Shown piece after piece: positions 13,101 to 22,086 of a stretch of DNA of 64,000 bases. The stretch's first letter is position 1. Each line of letters starts with the position of its first letter. The position numbers were made by a program, and so were the translations under genes. The stretch lies in assembly GCF_051433195.1 (NCBI RefSeq), contig NZ_JBHMFT010000001.1, positions 62,001 to 126,000 on the forward strand, written 5' to 3'. This DNA comes from Falsiroseomonas sp051433195 (GTDB taxonomy: Bacteria; Pseudomonadota; Alphaproteobacteria; Acetobacterales; Acetobacteraceae). Below the pieces are notes generated by a model, which ran no database searches, was not told the DNA's origin, and saw nothing but the letters and a program-made list of their open reading frames with translations.

Positions 13101-16100
13101 GGTGGCCGCGCGCTTCATCAGCGTCGACGGCCTGGGCGCCGGCAGCCTGTTCGACGACATGCCGACCATCACGCTGACGGACACCGACACGCTCAACGGG
13201 GCCGACAAGGTGACCTTTGCCTTCGGCGATGTGCTGAACACATCCAACACCACCGCCACCGCAGTCGCGACGGTGACCCTGGAAGTCGATGCGGTGGTGC
13301 GGGACAACGGCGCAAATGTGCGCGGCGACGTCCTGACCAACACCGTCGTCGCCAGCGCGGCGAATGCGGCCGCTCCGGGCGGGCGCAGCAGCGCCAGCGC
13401 GACCTCGCAGATCGACGTGGTGGCGCCGAACCTGGTCATCGACAAGACCGCCAACACGACCAAGGCCGATGCCTTCGACACCATCAACTACACCATCATG
13501 CTGGAGAATAAGGGGGTTCCCGCGACTGGCGCCGGCACGAGCGACTTCACCGCCCGCGCCTGGGACGTGAACCTGAAGGACCTGCTGACGGATGTGCAGC
13601 TGGATGCCATCTACCAGGGCGCCACGCTGACCGTCACCGGTGTTGCCGCCGGCCGCATCACCTATGGTGCGACGCCGGTCGACATCACGCTGGACTACCT
13701 CGATCCCGGCGAGAAGATCACGGTCAAGTTCGATGTGGTGGTGAAGTCCGACGTCGATGCCGGGGAGAAGCTGGTCAACACCGCGACCGGTACCGGCAGC
13801 TCCATGGACGGCACCACCAGCACCAGCGACCGCGTCAACACGGTCAGCGACGGCCACACCGTCACCATCGACGCGCCGTCCATCACCAAGACCATCATCG
13901 CGACCTCCGACCCCAACACGCGTGGCCCCTCCGCCGAGGGCACGGTGCCGCTGGACCGGCATGGCAGCGGCCGCGCCGATCTGCGCATCGGCGAGGAAGT
14001 CACCTACGAGATCCGCGTGCGACTGCCGGAAGGCGACAGCCCGAATTTCCGCATCACCGATGTGCTGGAGGATCTGAACAGCGGCGGCAACGGCACGCTG
14101 TCCTTCGTCCCGGATTCGCTGCAAATCGTCTCGGTCGGCGGCAACCTGCAGACCTATGCCGGCGGTCTCCTCGGCGCGCCGGTCGTGACGGCTTCGAACA
14201 CCGGCAGCACCCCAGGTGACGACCGGTTCGAGCTGAACTTCGGCAATGTCCGCAACGTCTCGAACAACACCAGTACGGATGCCGAGGTCATCGTGCTGCG
14301 GCTGAAGGCCGTGGTGAACGACCTCAGCCACAACAACGACGCTGATGCGCTCGGCAACATCGCCCGCGTCGATACCGGCACGACGGGCACGCCCGCGACC
14401 AGTGTCGTGCTGCCCGAGGTGGTGGTCGACGTGGTCGAGCCGCTGCTCAGCATCGACAAGGCCTCCACCATCGTTTCCGGCCAGGCGCTCGATGCCGGGG
14501 CGATCGTCAGCTACTCCATCACGATCCGGCACGCCACCAACTCGGACGCGCCGGCCTACGACCTGAAGGTCGTGGACCTGATCCCCGCCGGCATGTCGCT
14601 GGTCGCCGGCACGCTTTCCGCCAGCACCGGCAGCATCAGCAGCACCGGCAACGCCATCGCGTGGTCGGCCGACCAGTACCTGCTCGGCGCCACGGCCGTG
14701 ACCATCACCTACCAGGCGCGCCTGCTGGACAGCGTGACGCCGGCGCAGGTGCTGTCGAACACCGCGACGCTGGCCTATGACAGCAACCCGGCCGACTTCG
14801 TGACCCCGGGCAGCCCGACACCGGCCGAGGACCTGGCCAGCCGCAGCTACAGCACGCAGGACACCGAGACGCGGACGGTCGTGCTGGCGCCGACCCTCGC
14901 CAAGTCCGTGATCGCGACCGGCGACGCCAATTCCGGCAGCGCCTTCGGCAACGTCTCGAACCCCGATGCCGCGCCGGGCGAGACCGTCACCTACCGTCTC
15001 ACCATCTCCCTGGGCGAAGGCACCCAGCGGCTGGTGATTTCCGACACCCTGCCCACAGGCCTGACCTTCACCGGCGCCACGGTCGAGAGCATCGGCGCCA
15101 CCATCAGCGGCTCCTCGCTCTCCGTCGGCGCCTCCGCGACCTCGGTCACCGGTGGGACCTATACCTTCGACTTCGGCACCATCGTCAATGCCGGCGACAA
15201 TGATCGCGACGCGGGTGACACCGTCACCATCCTGGTCGACGCGCGCGTTGCCGCCGATGCCGTCGCCGAGACCATGCTGACCAACACCGCGAAGGTCGAG
15301 ACCTATGCGCCTGGCGGCGGCAAGCCCGGCCTTCACAGCGCCACGGATCCAGCCGCCATCGACGTGGTGCGGCCGGACCTGGTCATCGTGAAGGATGCCT
15401 CGCCCGGTTGGCGCGACGCCGGTGACCTCGTCACCTACACCGTCACGCTGAGCCATGCCGCGGGGTCCAACGCCGCCGCCTACAACCTGTCCCTTGCGGA
15501 TGTGTTGCCGCCGGGCGTATCCCTGGTGGCGGGCAGTGCCAGCGCCAGCATCGGCGATGTCAGCATCGCCGGCGGCACGCTCGGCTTCACGCTCGGCCAG
15601 TATCTGCTGGGCTCGGCACCTATCGTCATCACCTACCAGGGCCGGCTGGCCGCCAACGTGGTGGATGGCCAGGCCATCATCAACACCGCCGAGATCACCT
15701 ATGCCTCCGCCCCCACCCTTGGCGCCAGCTTCACGGAAGCCGATCCGGCGACGGTGCCGGTCGAGATCGTCAACAGCGTGGTGAAGACGCTGGAGTCCAC
15801 CAGCCTTGCCGCCACCGCCGGCAGCCATGTCGGCGTGGGGGAGGTGGTGACCTTTCTCGTGACCGCGACGCTGGGCGAGGGCGCGCAGCGCATCGTGCTG
15901 CGGGACGTGCTGCCGACCGGCCTGACCTATCTCGGCAGCGAGATGCTCTCGCTCGGTGGCATCACCGGCTCCGCCGTCGCGGTCGGCGCCGCCGGCAGCT
16001 ACGATGCCGCAAGCCGCACGCTGAGCTTCACGCTTGGCGACATCGCCAACCCCTTCGACAATGTCTCCACCGCCGCGGACCAGATCACTTTCCGTGTCGC

Positions 16101-19100
16101 CGCGCAGGTGGCGGATGCCGCGGCCGGCACCAACCTGACGAACGCCGGGCAGGTGGTGTCCTCCGTGCCGGTGAACCCCTACGGCGTCACGCCGGGCACC
16201 AACGCCGTGACGGTGACCGAGACCGAGATCGTGACGGTGGTGCGCGCTTCGCTCGGCGGCATCGCCTTCCGCGACACCAATGGCGACGGCATCCGTGGCC
16301 CGGGCGAGGCGGCGCTGGTCGCCGGCATCCCGGTGGTGCTGCTGAACGCTGATGGCAGCCCGACAGGGCTCAGCACCGTCACCGGAGCGAACGGGTCCTA
16401 CCTGTTCGATGCGCTGGTGCCCGGCAGCTACCGCGTGCAGTTCGGCGAGGCGGGGCTGGAGAAGCGCACCCTGGCGAACCAGGGCGTGATCGACGGCGTC
16501 GACAGCGATGCGGACCAGGCCACCGGCCTCACGCCCGTCTGCACGCTGGCGAATGGCGAGAACCGGCGCGACGTCGATGCCGGCTACTACGAACTCGCCC
16601 GCATCGGTGACCGGGTGTGGGAAGACACCAACGGCAATGGCCGCCAGGATGATGGCGCGACGGGTATCGCCGGCGCCACCGTCCAGTTGCTGAAGGGCGC
16701 CACCGTTGTCGGCACCACCACGACCGGTGCCGATGGCTTCTACGAGTTCACCGGCCTCGCACCGGGCGACTACAGCATCCAGGTGCTGCCGGCGGGCTTC
16801 ACCGCGACGCAGCGCAACCAGGGCGAGGAGGCTGGCGACAGCGACGTCAACGGAACCGGCCGCAGCGACAGCTTCAACCTGGAATCCGGCGAGGCCGAGG
16901 CGCGGCTCGATGCCGGCTTCTACCGCGGCGCCAGGCTCGGCGGCACGGTGTTCGAGGATGTGGACGGTGACGGCCTGCAGGATGGCGCAGGCGAGCCCGG
17001 CATCTCCGGCCGCCTGGTCACATTGCTGGATGCCGCCGGCGTCTCCACCGGCCGCACGGCGCTGACCGATGCAAACGGCAACTACCTGTTCGACGATCTC
17101 GCGCCCGGCACCTACAGCGTCACCTTCGCCCCCTCCGGCGCCATGCCCTTCACCAAGGCGAACCAGGGGCTCGACAACGGTATCGACAGCGACGCCGACC
17201 CTGTCACCGGCCGCACCGAACAGGTGACGCTAATCTCCGGCGGCGACGACCGCACGCTCGATGCCGGCGTTTACACCCCCGCCGCCATCGGTGACCGGGT
17301 GTGGGAGGATCTGGACGGCGATGGCCAGCAGGATGCGGGGGAGCCCGGCATCGTCGGCGCCACCGTCCGCCTGCTCGACGCCGGCGGCACCGTCATCGGC
17401 ACCACGACCACCGGCGTCAACGGCAGCTACGCCTTCACCGGCCTGGCGCCCGCCGACTATCGCGTGGAAGTGGTGGCTCCAGGCTACGTGCCGACGCGCC
17501 AGGACCAGGGTGCCGATGCCGGCGACAGCGACATCGCGGCGGACGGGCGCACCGGCTTTGTCAACCTGTCCTCCGGCGAGGCCGACAACACGGTGGATGC
17601 CGGGCTGTACCGATATGCTTCGCTCGGCGACAAGGTGTTCGACGACCTCGACAATGACGGCATTCAGGATGTCGGGGAGCCTGGCCTCACCGGCATCACC
17701 GTGCGCCTGCTGTCGGCTGATGGGCTGACGATATTGGCCACCACCACGACCGGGACCGGCGGCCTCTACCGCTTCCATGAACTGGCGCCGGGCGATTATC
17801 GCGTGGAGTTCGTCGCCCCCGCCGACCGTGCCTTCGCCAGGAAGGACCAGGGCGGCGATGCGACGGACAGCGATGCGGATCGCATCACCGGCCGCACGGA
17901 TGTCGTCACGCTTGCATCCGGCCAGGACCGGACCGATGTCGATGCCGGCCTGCTGCTGCTCGGTGACCTCACAGGTCGCGTCTGGGTGGACCGTGACGGC
18001 GACGGCATCGAGGATGTGGCGGAGGCGCCGCGCGCCGGCGTCACCGTTCGTCTGCTGAATGCCGATGGCACGCCGACCGGCCGCACCACCACCACGGACG
18101 CCAGCGGCCAATACCTGTTCGAGGACCTGATCACCGGCTTCTATCGCGTGCAGGTGGTGGCCCCCGCCGGGGAACGCCTGACGCTGCCGAACCAGGGCCT
18201 CGACAATACGGTGGACAGCGATGCGCTGCCGGCAACCGGCATCACCGAAGCGGTCCAGGTGCTGCCGGCGCAGGTCACGCGCGACCTCGATGCGGGCCTC
18301 TACGTTCCCGCTTCGCTCGGCGACCGCGTCTTCCTCGACAAGGATGCGGATGGCGTGCAGGACGCCGGGGAGCCGGGCCTGGCCGGCGTCACCGTGAACC
18401 TGCTGGATGGCAACGGTGCCGTCGTCGGCACGACGCAGACGGGTGCGACCGGCCTCTACAATTTCGCCGGCCTCGCGCCTGGCCAGTACGGCGTGCAGGT
18501 GGTGGCGCCCGCGACCTACGAAGTCTCGCCGCGCGATGTCGGCGCCGATGCGCTGGACAGCGATGCGCTCGCCAACGGGACCATCCCGCCGATCATGCTG
18601 TACTCCGGCGATGCCCGGACCGATCTCGATGCCGGGCTGTTCCAGCGTGTCGCGATCGGTGACCGGGTGTGGCGCGACCTGAACGGCAACGGGGTGCATG
18701 ACACGGGTGAGCCGGGCGCGCGCGGCGTCACGGTGCGGCTGCTCGATGCCGGCGGCGCCGTCATCGCAACCACCGTCACCGGCGGCAGCGGACACTACAG
18801 CTTCGACAACCTGCTGCCGGGCAGCTACTCGGTGCAGTTCGTGGCGCCAGCCGGCTCCGTGTTCACCACGCGGGATGTCGGCAACGACAACCGTGACAGC
18901 GATGCCGACCTCGCGACGGGACGTACGCAGCAGGTCACGCTGACCTCCGGCCAGGTGAACAAGACGCTGGATGCGGGGCTGCTGTTCGCGGGCTCCATCG
19001 GTGACAGGGTCTGGGCCGATCGGGACGGCGACGGCCAGCAGGATGCCGAGGAACCCGGCATCGGCGGCGTCACCGTGCGGCTGCTCGGCACATCCGGCGC

Positions 19101-20901
19101 GGTGATCGCGATCACCACCACGGATGCCTCGGGCTTCTACCTGTTCGATGGGCTGCGGCCGGGCGACTACGCGGTGCGGTTCAAGACCCCAGCCGGCCAC
19201 ACGCCCACGCTGCGCGATGCCGGCAACGATGCGACGGACAGCGACGCCGCGCCGAACGGCCGCACCGGCACCATCGCGCTGGCGCAGGGCGCGGTCGTCA
19301 CCCATGTCGACGCCGGCTTCATCCCCGACGTCGTCGGCACCTGCGACCTGCCCACCACGGTGCTGACCAACGGCAACGACGCCTTCCCGGGCACCGAGGC
19401 CGGCGACAAGGTCGACGGCCTGGCGGGCCACGACAACATCAACGGCCTGCGGGGCGACGACTGCCTGCGCGGCAATGACGGCAACGACGTTATCAACGGC
19501 CATGAAGGCGACGACAACATCCAGGGCGACGCCGGCGACGACAACCTGCACGGCAATGGCGGCAACGACGTCATCTACGGCGGCACCGGCAACGACACGA
19601 TCGAGGCCGGCGAGGGCAATGACTGGGCCGAGGGCGGCGCGGGCGATGACCGCATGCAGGGCGAGGGTGGCAACGACACGCTGTTCGGCGGCCTGGGCAA
19701 CGACATCGTGGAGGCGAATGCCGGCAACGACATCTCCTTCGGCGGCGCCGGCAACGACCGCGTCGCCGGCCATGACAGCAACGATACGGTGCTGGGCGGC
19801 ACCGATTTCGGCAAGGCCTCCTTCATCGGCGGCAACATCACCGGCGTCGTGATCGGCGATACCGTCTCCGGCGATGGCGGCGCCGATCGCTTCATCTGGC
19901 AGAAGGGCGACGGCGTCGACCTGCTGCTGGACTTCAAGCCCACCGAGGGCGACACGCTGACCATCTACGGCTATGCCTCGCCCGTCGCGGTGCAGCGTGT
20001 GGATGGCCGCGCCGTGATCTACCTTGGCACCGACAGCGCCATCGTGATGAACGACTTCTACCCGACCGATGGCAGCACGCCGGGCATCACCTTCGTCCCC
20101 GGCGTCAACATCGCCCCCGGCCTGCCGGTGGAACGCGCGCCGATCACCGGTACGATGGGCAACGACACCATCGCCGGCAACGCGGCCGCCAACGTGCTGG
20201 AGGGCCTGCAGGGCAACGACGTGCTCAAGGGTGGCGGTGGCGATGACACGATCCGCGGCGGCGACGGCAGCGACACCTTGAATGGCGGTCCTGGTGCCGA
20301 CCTGCTCGATGGCGGCGCCGGCAGCGATACGGCCACCTATGGATCCTCCCCGGTCGGCCTTCGCGCCTCGCTCGCCGCCCCCGCCGGCAACACGGGCATT
20401 GCCGCCGGCGATACCTATGTGCTGGTGGAGAACCTGTTCGGCTCCGATCACAACGACACGCTGTCCGGCGACAACGGCAGCAACCGGCTGAACGGCGCGG
20501 CGGGCGACGATGTGCTGTCCGGCGGCGGCGGGGTCGATGAGCTGGTCGGTGGCCTCGGCGCGGATGTCCTGTCCGGCGGTGCCGGGAAGGACAGCTTCCT
20601 GTACTACGGCTTCGCGGAAAGCACCGTCGCCAACCCCGACAGCCTCCTCGACTTCTCCTGGTTCGAGGGCGACAGGATCAACCTCAGCCCGATCGACGGT
20701 CATCTTGGCCAGGCGGGCGACCAGGCCTTCGTCTTCGTCGGCAGCGGCGCCTTCACGGCCGGTGGCCAGGGCTCCGTGCGCTACGAGCATGATGGCGGCG
20801 ATACCATGGTGCTGGTCGATGCCGGCGATGGCGGCGCGGCGGAAATGGCGATCCGGCTTGCCGGGCTGCACACGCTGTTCCAGTCCGACTTCAACCTCTG
20901 A
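10198..20901 (+). CDS. Giant repeat adhesin/exoprotein: DUF11-like modules, SdrD_B repeats, RTX C-terminus
   Basis: About 3567 residues from the ATG at 10198, which has GGAGAG 8 bases upstream. There is no N-terminal signal peptide. Residues ~1-2016 are tandem immunoglobulin-like modules of the DUF11/conserved-repeat type, each opening with a K-containing strand and containing a VTY.I strand and a D.LP turn. Residues ~2017-3045 hold nine SdrD_B/Cna_B-like domains of ~113 residues, most opening with GD.V..D.DGDG.QD, an EF-hand-like calcium loop. Residues ~3056-3201 and ~3315-3462 carry GGxGxD RTX nonapeptides, and the last ~100 residues resemble the serralysin-type C-terminal domain. This order suggests a rigid, calcium-stabilised stalk exported by a type I system through its C-terminus. 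No transporter genes are adjacent. The ligand is unknown. Confidence 0.88.
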   Translation: MSAQPVVTFLQGSAINAPIGGLQTVTVRFDNVPDGAAGSDVGYAPYVNLVIPTNGKDGVGAGSAGVTTNDGLAYLGASYLGVPLQHWVLEFPANGVVVHPYATTAAGTPLTVTGTPGDTLVVLRLPFGSFTAGQTPSDLQVSLRVSPLADLAQPLNLQASGGFAYGRDALLNPVADNPVAGATSSLSVTPTVLELDKVYVGPEQETATGPSYPREWLVKALIADGQTVTKLVLTDRMPDGTVITGASIVNGTGSVTYDNATGLVVATLTGGYTGGNPAPTLKIDFYVDEFLRDGVTPVLDPATGAFRVLQNNARLDAEWQPLDARDPLVVFAIDPAGPEDIITAKSIAVQKSVEALGALKAGATLEYALDGQVSNYFNMDDLVLVDTLGDGQVYDASFAPTITMREGGAVLFTGTIAAKNVSVDRDDDTGLTTIRFDVSQEMRDRGIDDVLNGRPGGVENQATVLVKFHSTIQESYISTNPAPSNEPLVDQGDPLVNDVVFKGVVDETDSPKGDDSSAGVVMPVSEVGKSIYAINGNTAFTPGPISAGDQITFRLTLDMPLTGAHDVALTDFLPLPVLKALAGMSFTDIVSAAVPGANQAKWGPGATYDSSGDPTTTPSISFDSASNFLTFDFGDARAPNNLPSRIDLLFTVVVADEEFGDGLLLTNQVTSTETNSFGDVSEDNAIVQFVLGEPELNITKGVIADSGAGTLTATAGPVAFSAPGSAGNRFTGTITSTNLDSAPIDANLTGADAGDRVSFAIVVENTGSSLKGAFDVLIHDTIPAGFELAAGGLNLRVTDGAGNAIPFTVEGAGLFDPAGGIRLGDAVNSGSIGAYSATSGDNIVIITYDLELVADVPVFGVDLTNTATIEHFAAMEGGIDRTAYTPAGDLTDAAIVRTQAPAIAKFVSATSESHTGLLAGNDARVDATIGEIVTYRITVSVPEGRMTDFRVEDYLPTSNANGGGVMTAVAARFISVDGLGAGSLFDDMPTITLTDTDTLNGADKVTFAFGDVLNTSNTTATAVATVTLEVDAVVRDNGANVRGDVLTNTVVASAANAAAPGGRSSASATSQIDVVAPNLVIDKTANTTKADAFDTINYTIMLENKGVPATGAGTSDFTARAWDVNLKDLLTDVQLDAIYQGATLTVTGVAAGRITYGATPVDITLDYLDPGEKITVKFDVVVKSDVDAGEKLVNTATGTGSSMDGTTSTSDRVNTVSDGHTVTIDAPSITKTIIATSDPNTRGPSAEGTVPLDRHGSGRADLRIGEEVTYEIRVRLPEGDSPNFRITDVLEDLNSGGNGTLSFVPDSLQIVSVGGNLQTYAGGLLGAPVVTASNTGSTPGDDRFELNFGNVRNVSNNTSTDAEVIVLRLKAVVNDLSHNNDADALGNIARVDTGTTGTPATSVVLPEVVVDVVEPLLSIDKASTIVSGQALDAGAIVSYSITIRHATNSDAPAYDLKVVDLIPAGMSLVAGTLSASTGSISSTGNAIAWSADQYLLGATAVTITYQARLLDSVTPAQVLSNTATLAYDSNPADFVTPGSPTPAEDLASRSYSTQDTETRTVVLAPTLAKSVIATGDANSGSAFGNVSNPDAAPGETVTYRLTISLGEGTQRLVISDTLPTGLTFTGATVESIGATISGSSLSVGASATSVTGGTYTFDFGTIVNAGDNDRDAGDTVTILVDARVAADAVAETMLTNTAKVETYAPGGGKPGLHSATDPAAIDVVRPDLVIVKDASPGWRDAGDLVTYTVTLSHAAGSNAAAYNLSLADVLPPGVSLVAGSASASIGDVSIAGGTLGFTLGQYLLGSAPIVITYQGRLAANVVDGQAIINTAEITYASAPTLGASFTEADPATVPVEIVNSVVKTLESTSLAATAGSHVGVGEVVTFLVTATLGEGAQRIVLRDVLPTGLTYLGSEMLSLGGITGSAVAVGAAGSYDAASRTLSFTLGDIANPFDNVSTAADQITFRVAAQVADAAAGTNLTNAGQVVSSVPVNPYGVTPGTNAVTVTETEIVTVVRASLGGIAFRDTNGDGIRGPGEAALVAGIPVVLLNADGSPTGLSTVTGANGSYLFDALVPGSYRVQFGEAGLEKRTLANQGVIDGVDSDADQATGLTPVCTLANGENRRDVDAGYYELARIGDRVWEDTNGNGRQDDGATGIAGATVQLLKGATVVGTTTTGADGFYEFTGLAPGDYSIQVLPAGFTATQRNQGEEAGDSDVNGTGRSDSFNLESGEAEARLDAGFYRGARLGGTVFEDVDGDGLQDGAGEPGISGRLVTLLDAAGVSTGRTALTDANGNYLFDDLAPGTYSVTFAPSGAMPFTKANQGLDNGIDSDADPVTGRTEQVTLISGGDDRTLDAGVYTPAAIGDRVWEDLDGDGQQDAGEPGIVGATVRLLDAGGTVIGTTTTGVNGSYAFTGLAPADYRVEVVAPGYVPTRQDQGADAGDSDIAADGRTGFVNLSSGEADNTVDAGLYRYASLGDKVFDDLDNDGIQDVGEPGLTGITVRLLSADGLTILATTTTGTGGLYRFHELAPGDYRVEFVAPADRAFARKDQGGDATDSDADRITGRTDVVTLASGQDRTDVDAGLLLLGDLTGRVWVDRDGDGIEDVAEAPRAGVTVRLLNADGTPTGRTTTTDASGQYLFEDLITGFYRVQVVAPAGERLTLPNQGLDNTVDSDALPATGITEAVQVLPAQVTRDLDAGLYVPASLGDRVFLDKDADGVQDAGEPGLAGVTVNLLDGNGAVVGTTQTGATGLYNFAGLAPGQYGVQVVAPATYEVSPRDVGADALDSDALANGTIPPIMLYSGDARTDLDAGLFQRVAIGDRVWRDLNGNGVHDTGEPGARGVTVRLLDAGGAVIATTVTGGSGHYSFDNLLPGSYSVQFVAPAGSVFTTRDVGNDNRDSDADLATGRTQQVTLTSGQVNKTLDAGLLFAGSIGDRVWADRDGDGQQDAEEPGIGGVTVRLLGTSGAVIAITTTDASGFYLFDGLRPGDYAVRFKTPAGHTPTLRDAGNDATDSDAAPNGRTGTIALAQGAVVTHVDAGFIPDVVGTCDLPTTVLTNGNDAFPGTEAGDKVDGLAGHDNINGLRGDDCLRGNDGNDVINGHEGDDNIQGDAGDDNLHGNGGNDVIYGGTGNDTIEAGEGNDWAEGGAGDDRMQGEGGNDTLFGGLGNDIVEANAGNDISFGGAGNDRVAGHDSNDTVLGGTDFGKASFIGGNITGVVIGDTVSGDGGADRFIWQKGDGVDLLLDFKPTEGDTLTIYGYASPVAVQRVDGRAVIYLGTDSAIVMNDFYPTDGSTPGITFVPGVNIAPGLPVERAPITGTMGNDTIAGNAAANVLEGLQGNDVLKGGGGDDTIRGGDGSDTLNGGPGADLLDGGAGSDTATYGSSPVGLRASLAAPAGNTGIAAGDTYVLVENLFGSDHNDTLSGDNGSNRLNGAAGDDVLSGGGGVDELVGGLGADVLSGGAGKDSFLYYGFAESTVANPDSLLDFSWFEGDRINLSPIDGHLGQAGDQAFVFVGSGAFTAGGQGSVRYEHDGGDTMVLVDAGDGGAAEMAIRLAGLHTLFQSDFNL
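12279..16245 (+). repeat. Four alternating pairs of two DUF11-like module types (B-A-B-A...)
   Basis: Within the giant protein, modules opening at residues ~695, 1078, 1416 and 1728 (type B: LNITKG, LVIDKT, LSIDKA, LVIVKD) alternate with modules at ~902, 1228, 1566 and 1860 (type A: AIAKFV, SITKTI, TLAKSV, SVVKTL). Type A modules share GE.VTY or GE.VTF, then F/L/I-R/V-I/V-xD-x-LP, and a late FG.(I/V).N...N strand; type B modules mostly lack the latter. Module lengths are about 130-210 residues. Boundaries were judged by eye. Confidence 0.6.
16246..19332 (+). repeat. Nine tandem SdrD_B-like repeats (~340 bp each)
   Basis: Nine consecutive copies open with (A/S/R)(I/L)G(D/G).V..D followed by DGDG-type loops. 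Each continues GEPG..G.TV.LL, then (L/D).PG.Y.V.F..P, N/DQG, D.D...GRT and ends with LDAG. Each repeat supplies a calcium-binding loop and a Cna_B-like beta sandwich. The repeats are diverged at the DNA level, which argues against very recent expansion. Confidence 0.85.
19363..20583 (+). repeat. RTX (haemolysin-type) calcium-binding nonapeptide blocks
   Basis: Two blocks of GGxGxDxxx nonapeptides (about 19363-19800 and 20140-20580, with a partial interruption at 20341-20450) are separated by a ~110-residue non-repetitive insert. Such blocks fold as a parallel beta roll on calcium binding outside the cell, and they precede a C-terminal type I secretion signal. Confidence 0.9.
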
Positions 20902-20910
20902 CCGCATCCG

Positions 20911-20933
20911 GCCGCGCCCCATGCGGGCGCGGC
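20911..20933 (+). terminator. Hairpin after the giant gene, possible terminator
   Basis: A perfect 9-bp stem (GCCGCGCCC / GGGCGCGGC) with a 5-base loop starts 10 bases after the stop codon. The T tract is only two bases, so termination would be weak or factor-assisted. Confidence 0.5.
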
Positions 20934-20964
20934 TTGACAGGCGCGGGACCCCCTGCACCATGCT
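20934..20964 (+). promoter_or_regulatory. Candidate sigma-70 promoter for the downstream TctC gene
   Basis: A perfect TTGACA lies at 20934-20939, directly at the foot of the preceding hairpin. The best -10 candidate (CATGCT at 20959-20964, 19-base spacer) is weak. The start codon is 66 bases further on. Confidence 0.4.
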
Positions 20965-21029
20965 TAGAAGCCGAAGTGTTGTCCGCCGACGGCGTGGCAG
21001 CGCCGCGGCGGCAAGGGGGAAACGTCACA

Positions 21030-21995
21030 ATGAACCACACGACGACACGCCGCGGCGCGCTGGCCATCGGCCTCGCGGCGCTCACCGCCCCCGCCCTGGC
21101 GCAGGGCAGCCGCAGCACGCGCATTGTCGTCCCGTACCCACCGGGCGGCACCACGGACCTCACCGCCCGCCTCATCGCACCGAAGGCCGCGGAGGGCCTC
21201 GGCCAGTCCTGGGTCATCGAGAATCGCTCCGGCGCCAATGGCGTGGTCGGCGCGGAATCGGTGGCGCGCAGCGCCGCCGATGGCACGTCCCTGCTGTATT
21301 CGAACGAGGTGCTGACAGTGCTGCCCTTCGTGCAGCGCAACATCCCCTTCGACCTGCGCGCGGACTTCACCCCCGTCGCGCGCACCGTCTCCATCCCCTA
21401 TGTGCTGGTCGGCGGATCGGGCCTGGCGCCGGCGGACCTCGCCGCGCTGCTGGCCGCCCTGCGCGCGACGCCGGACCGCTTCTCCTTCGCCGGCTCCTCG
21501 CTCGGATCCGTCGGGCAATTGGCGACGGCGGCGCTGTGGCAGAAGCTTGGCGTGGAGACCACCTTCGTCTCCTACCGCGGCACAGGCCCGGCGATGAACG
21601 ACCTGGTCTCCGGCGCCGTCAGCCTGTTCTTCGCACCGCTCGGCCCGGCCATCCCGCTGGTCCGCGACGGGCGCCTGCGCGCCTATTGCGTCACCTCCGC
21701 CAATCGCCAGCGGGTGCTGCCGGAGGTGCCGACGCTGGTGGAGGGCGGCTTCGCCGACATGGTCTATGAGGGATGGACCGGAATCTGGGGCCCGCGCGGC
21801 CTGCCGGCGGATTTCGTGACGCGTGCCAACGCCGCCGTGAACCAGGCGGCGGCCGAACCCGCTGTGGCGGCCCGCATGGCCGATCTCGGCCTCACCACGC
21901 TGTCCGAATCGCCGGATCGTTTTGCCGAGGTCATCGCGGCGGAAATCACCCGCAACCAGGCCCTGGTGGCCGCCGCCCGCATCCAGCCGCAATAG
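21030..21995 (+). CDS. Bug/TctC-family tripartite tricarboxylate transporter receptor
   Basis: 321 residues from the ATG at 21030, with AAGGGGGA 9 bases upstream. An export signal containing an Arg pair (TTRRGALAIGLAALTAPALAQG) leads the mature domain. Family marks are IVVPYPPGGTTDLTARL, VIENRSGANG, YRGTGPAMNDL and the late WGPRGLP. Bug proteins are periplasmic binding proteins that deliver carboxylates to a TctAB membrane pair, or act as sensors. No tctA or tctB is nearby, so it is an orphan receptor. The substrate is unknown. It is one of four Bug genes in this window. Confidence 0.9.
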   Translation: MNHTTTRRGALAIGLAALTAPALAQGSRSTRIVVPYPPGGTTDLTARLIAPKAAEGLGQSWVIENRSGANGVVGAESVARSAADGTSLLYSNEVLTVLPFVQRNIPFDLRADFTPVARTVSIPYVLVGGSGLAPADLAALLAALRATPDRFSFAGSSLGSVGQLATAALWQKLGVETTFVSYRGTGPAMNDLVSGAVSLFFAPLGPAIPLVRDGRLRAYCVTSANRQRVLPEVPTLVEGGFADMVYEGWTGIWGPRGLPADFVTRANAAVNQAAAEPAVAARMADLGLTTLSESPDRFAEVIAAEITRNQALVAAARIQPQ

Positions 21996-22086
21996 AATTT
22001 CGTTCGATGGTGGCGTGATGTTGTGGTGCTACACGCATAGGTGGTAATCTCGGGCCTACCCCCCGGCCCCGAAGGCACCTCCGCCC

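Noticed and set aside
10093..15828. Minus-strand open frame of 1911 codons antisense to the giant gene
   Set aside because: It is a by-product of GC-rich codon use opposite a long gene. Its translation is low-complexity Gly/His/Arg/Val with no domains, and the plus strand has clear repeats and motifs.
16246..20583. Regular repeats suggesting a CRISPR array or minisatellite
   Set aside because: The periodicity (about 340 bases, then about 27 bases) corresponds to SdrD_B domains and RTX nonapeptides in one open frame; there are no near-identical short repeats with unique spacers.
17230..20961. Minus-strand open frame of 1243 codons antisense to the SdrD_B/RTX part
   Set aside because: Same reason: the translation mirrors repeats of the plus strand, and there is no ribosome site or family motif.
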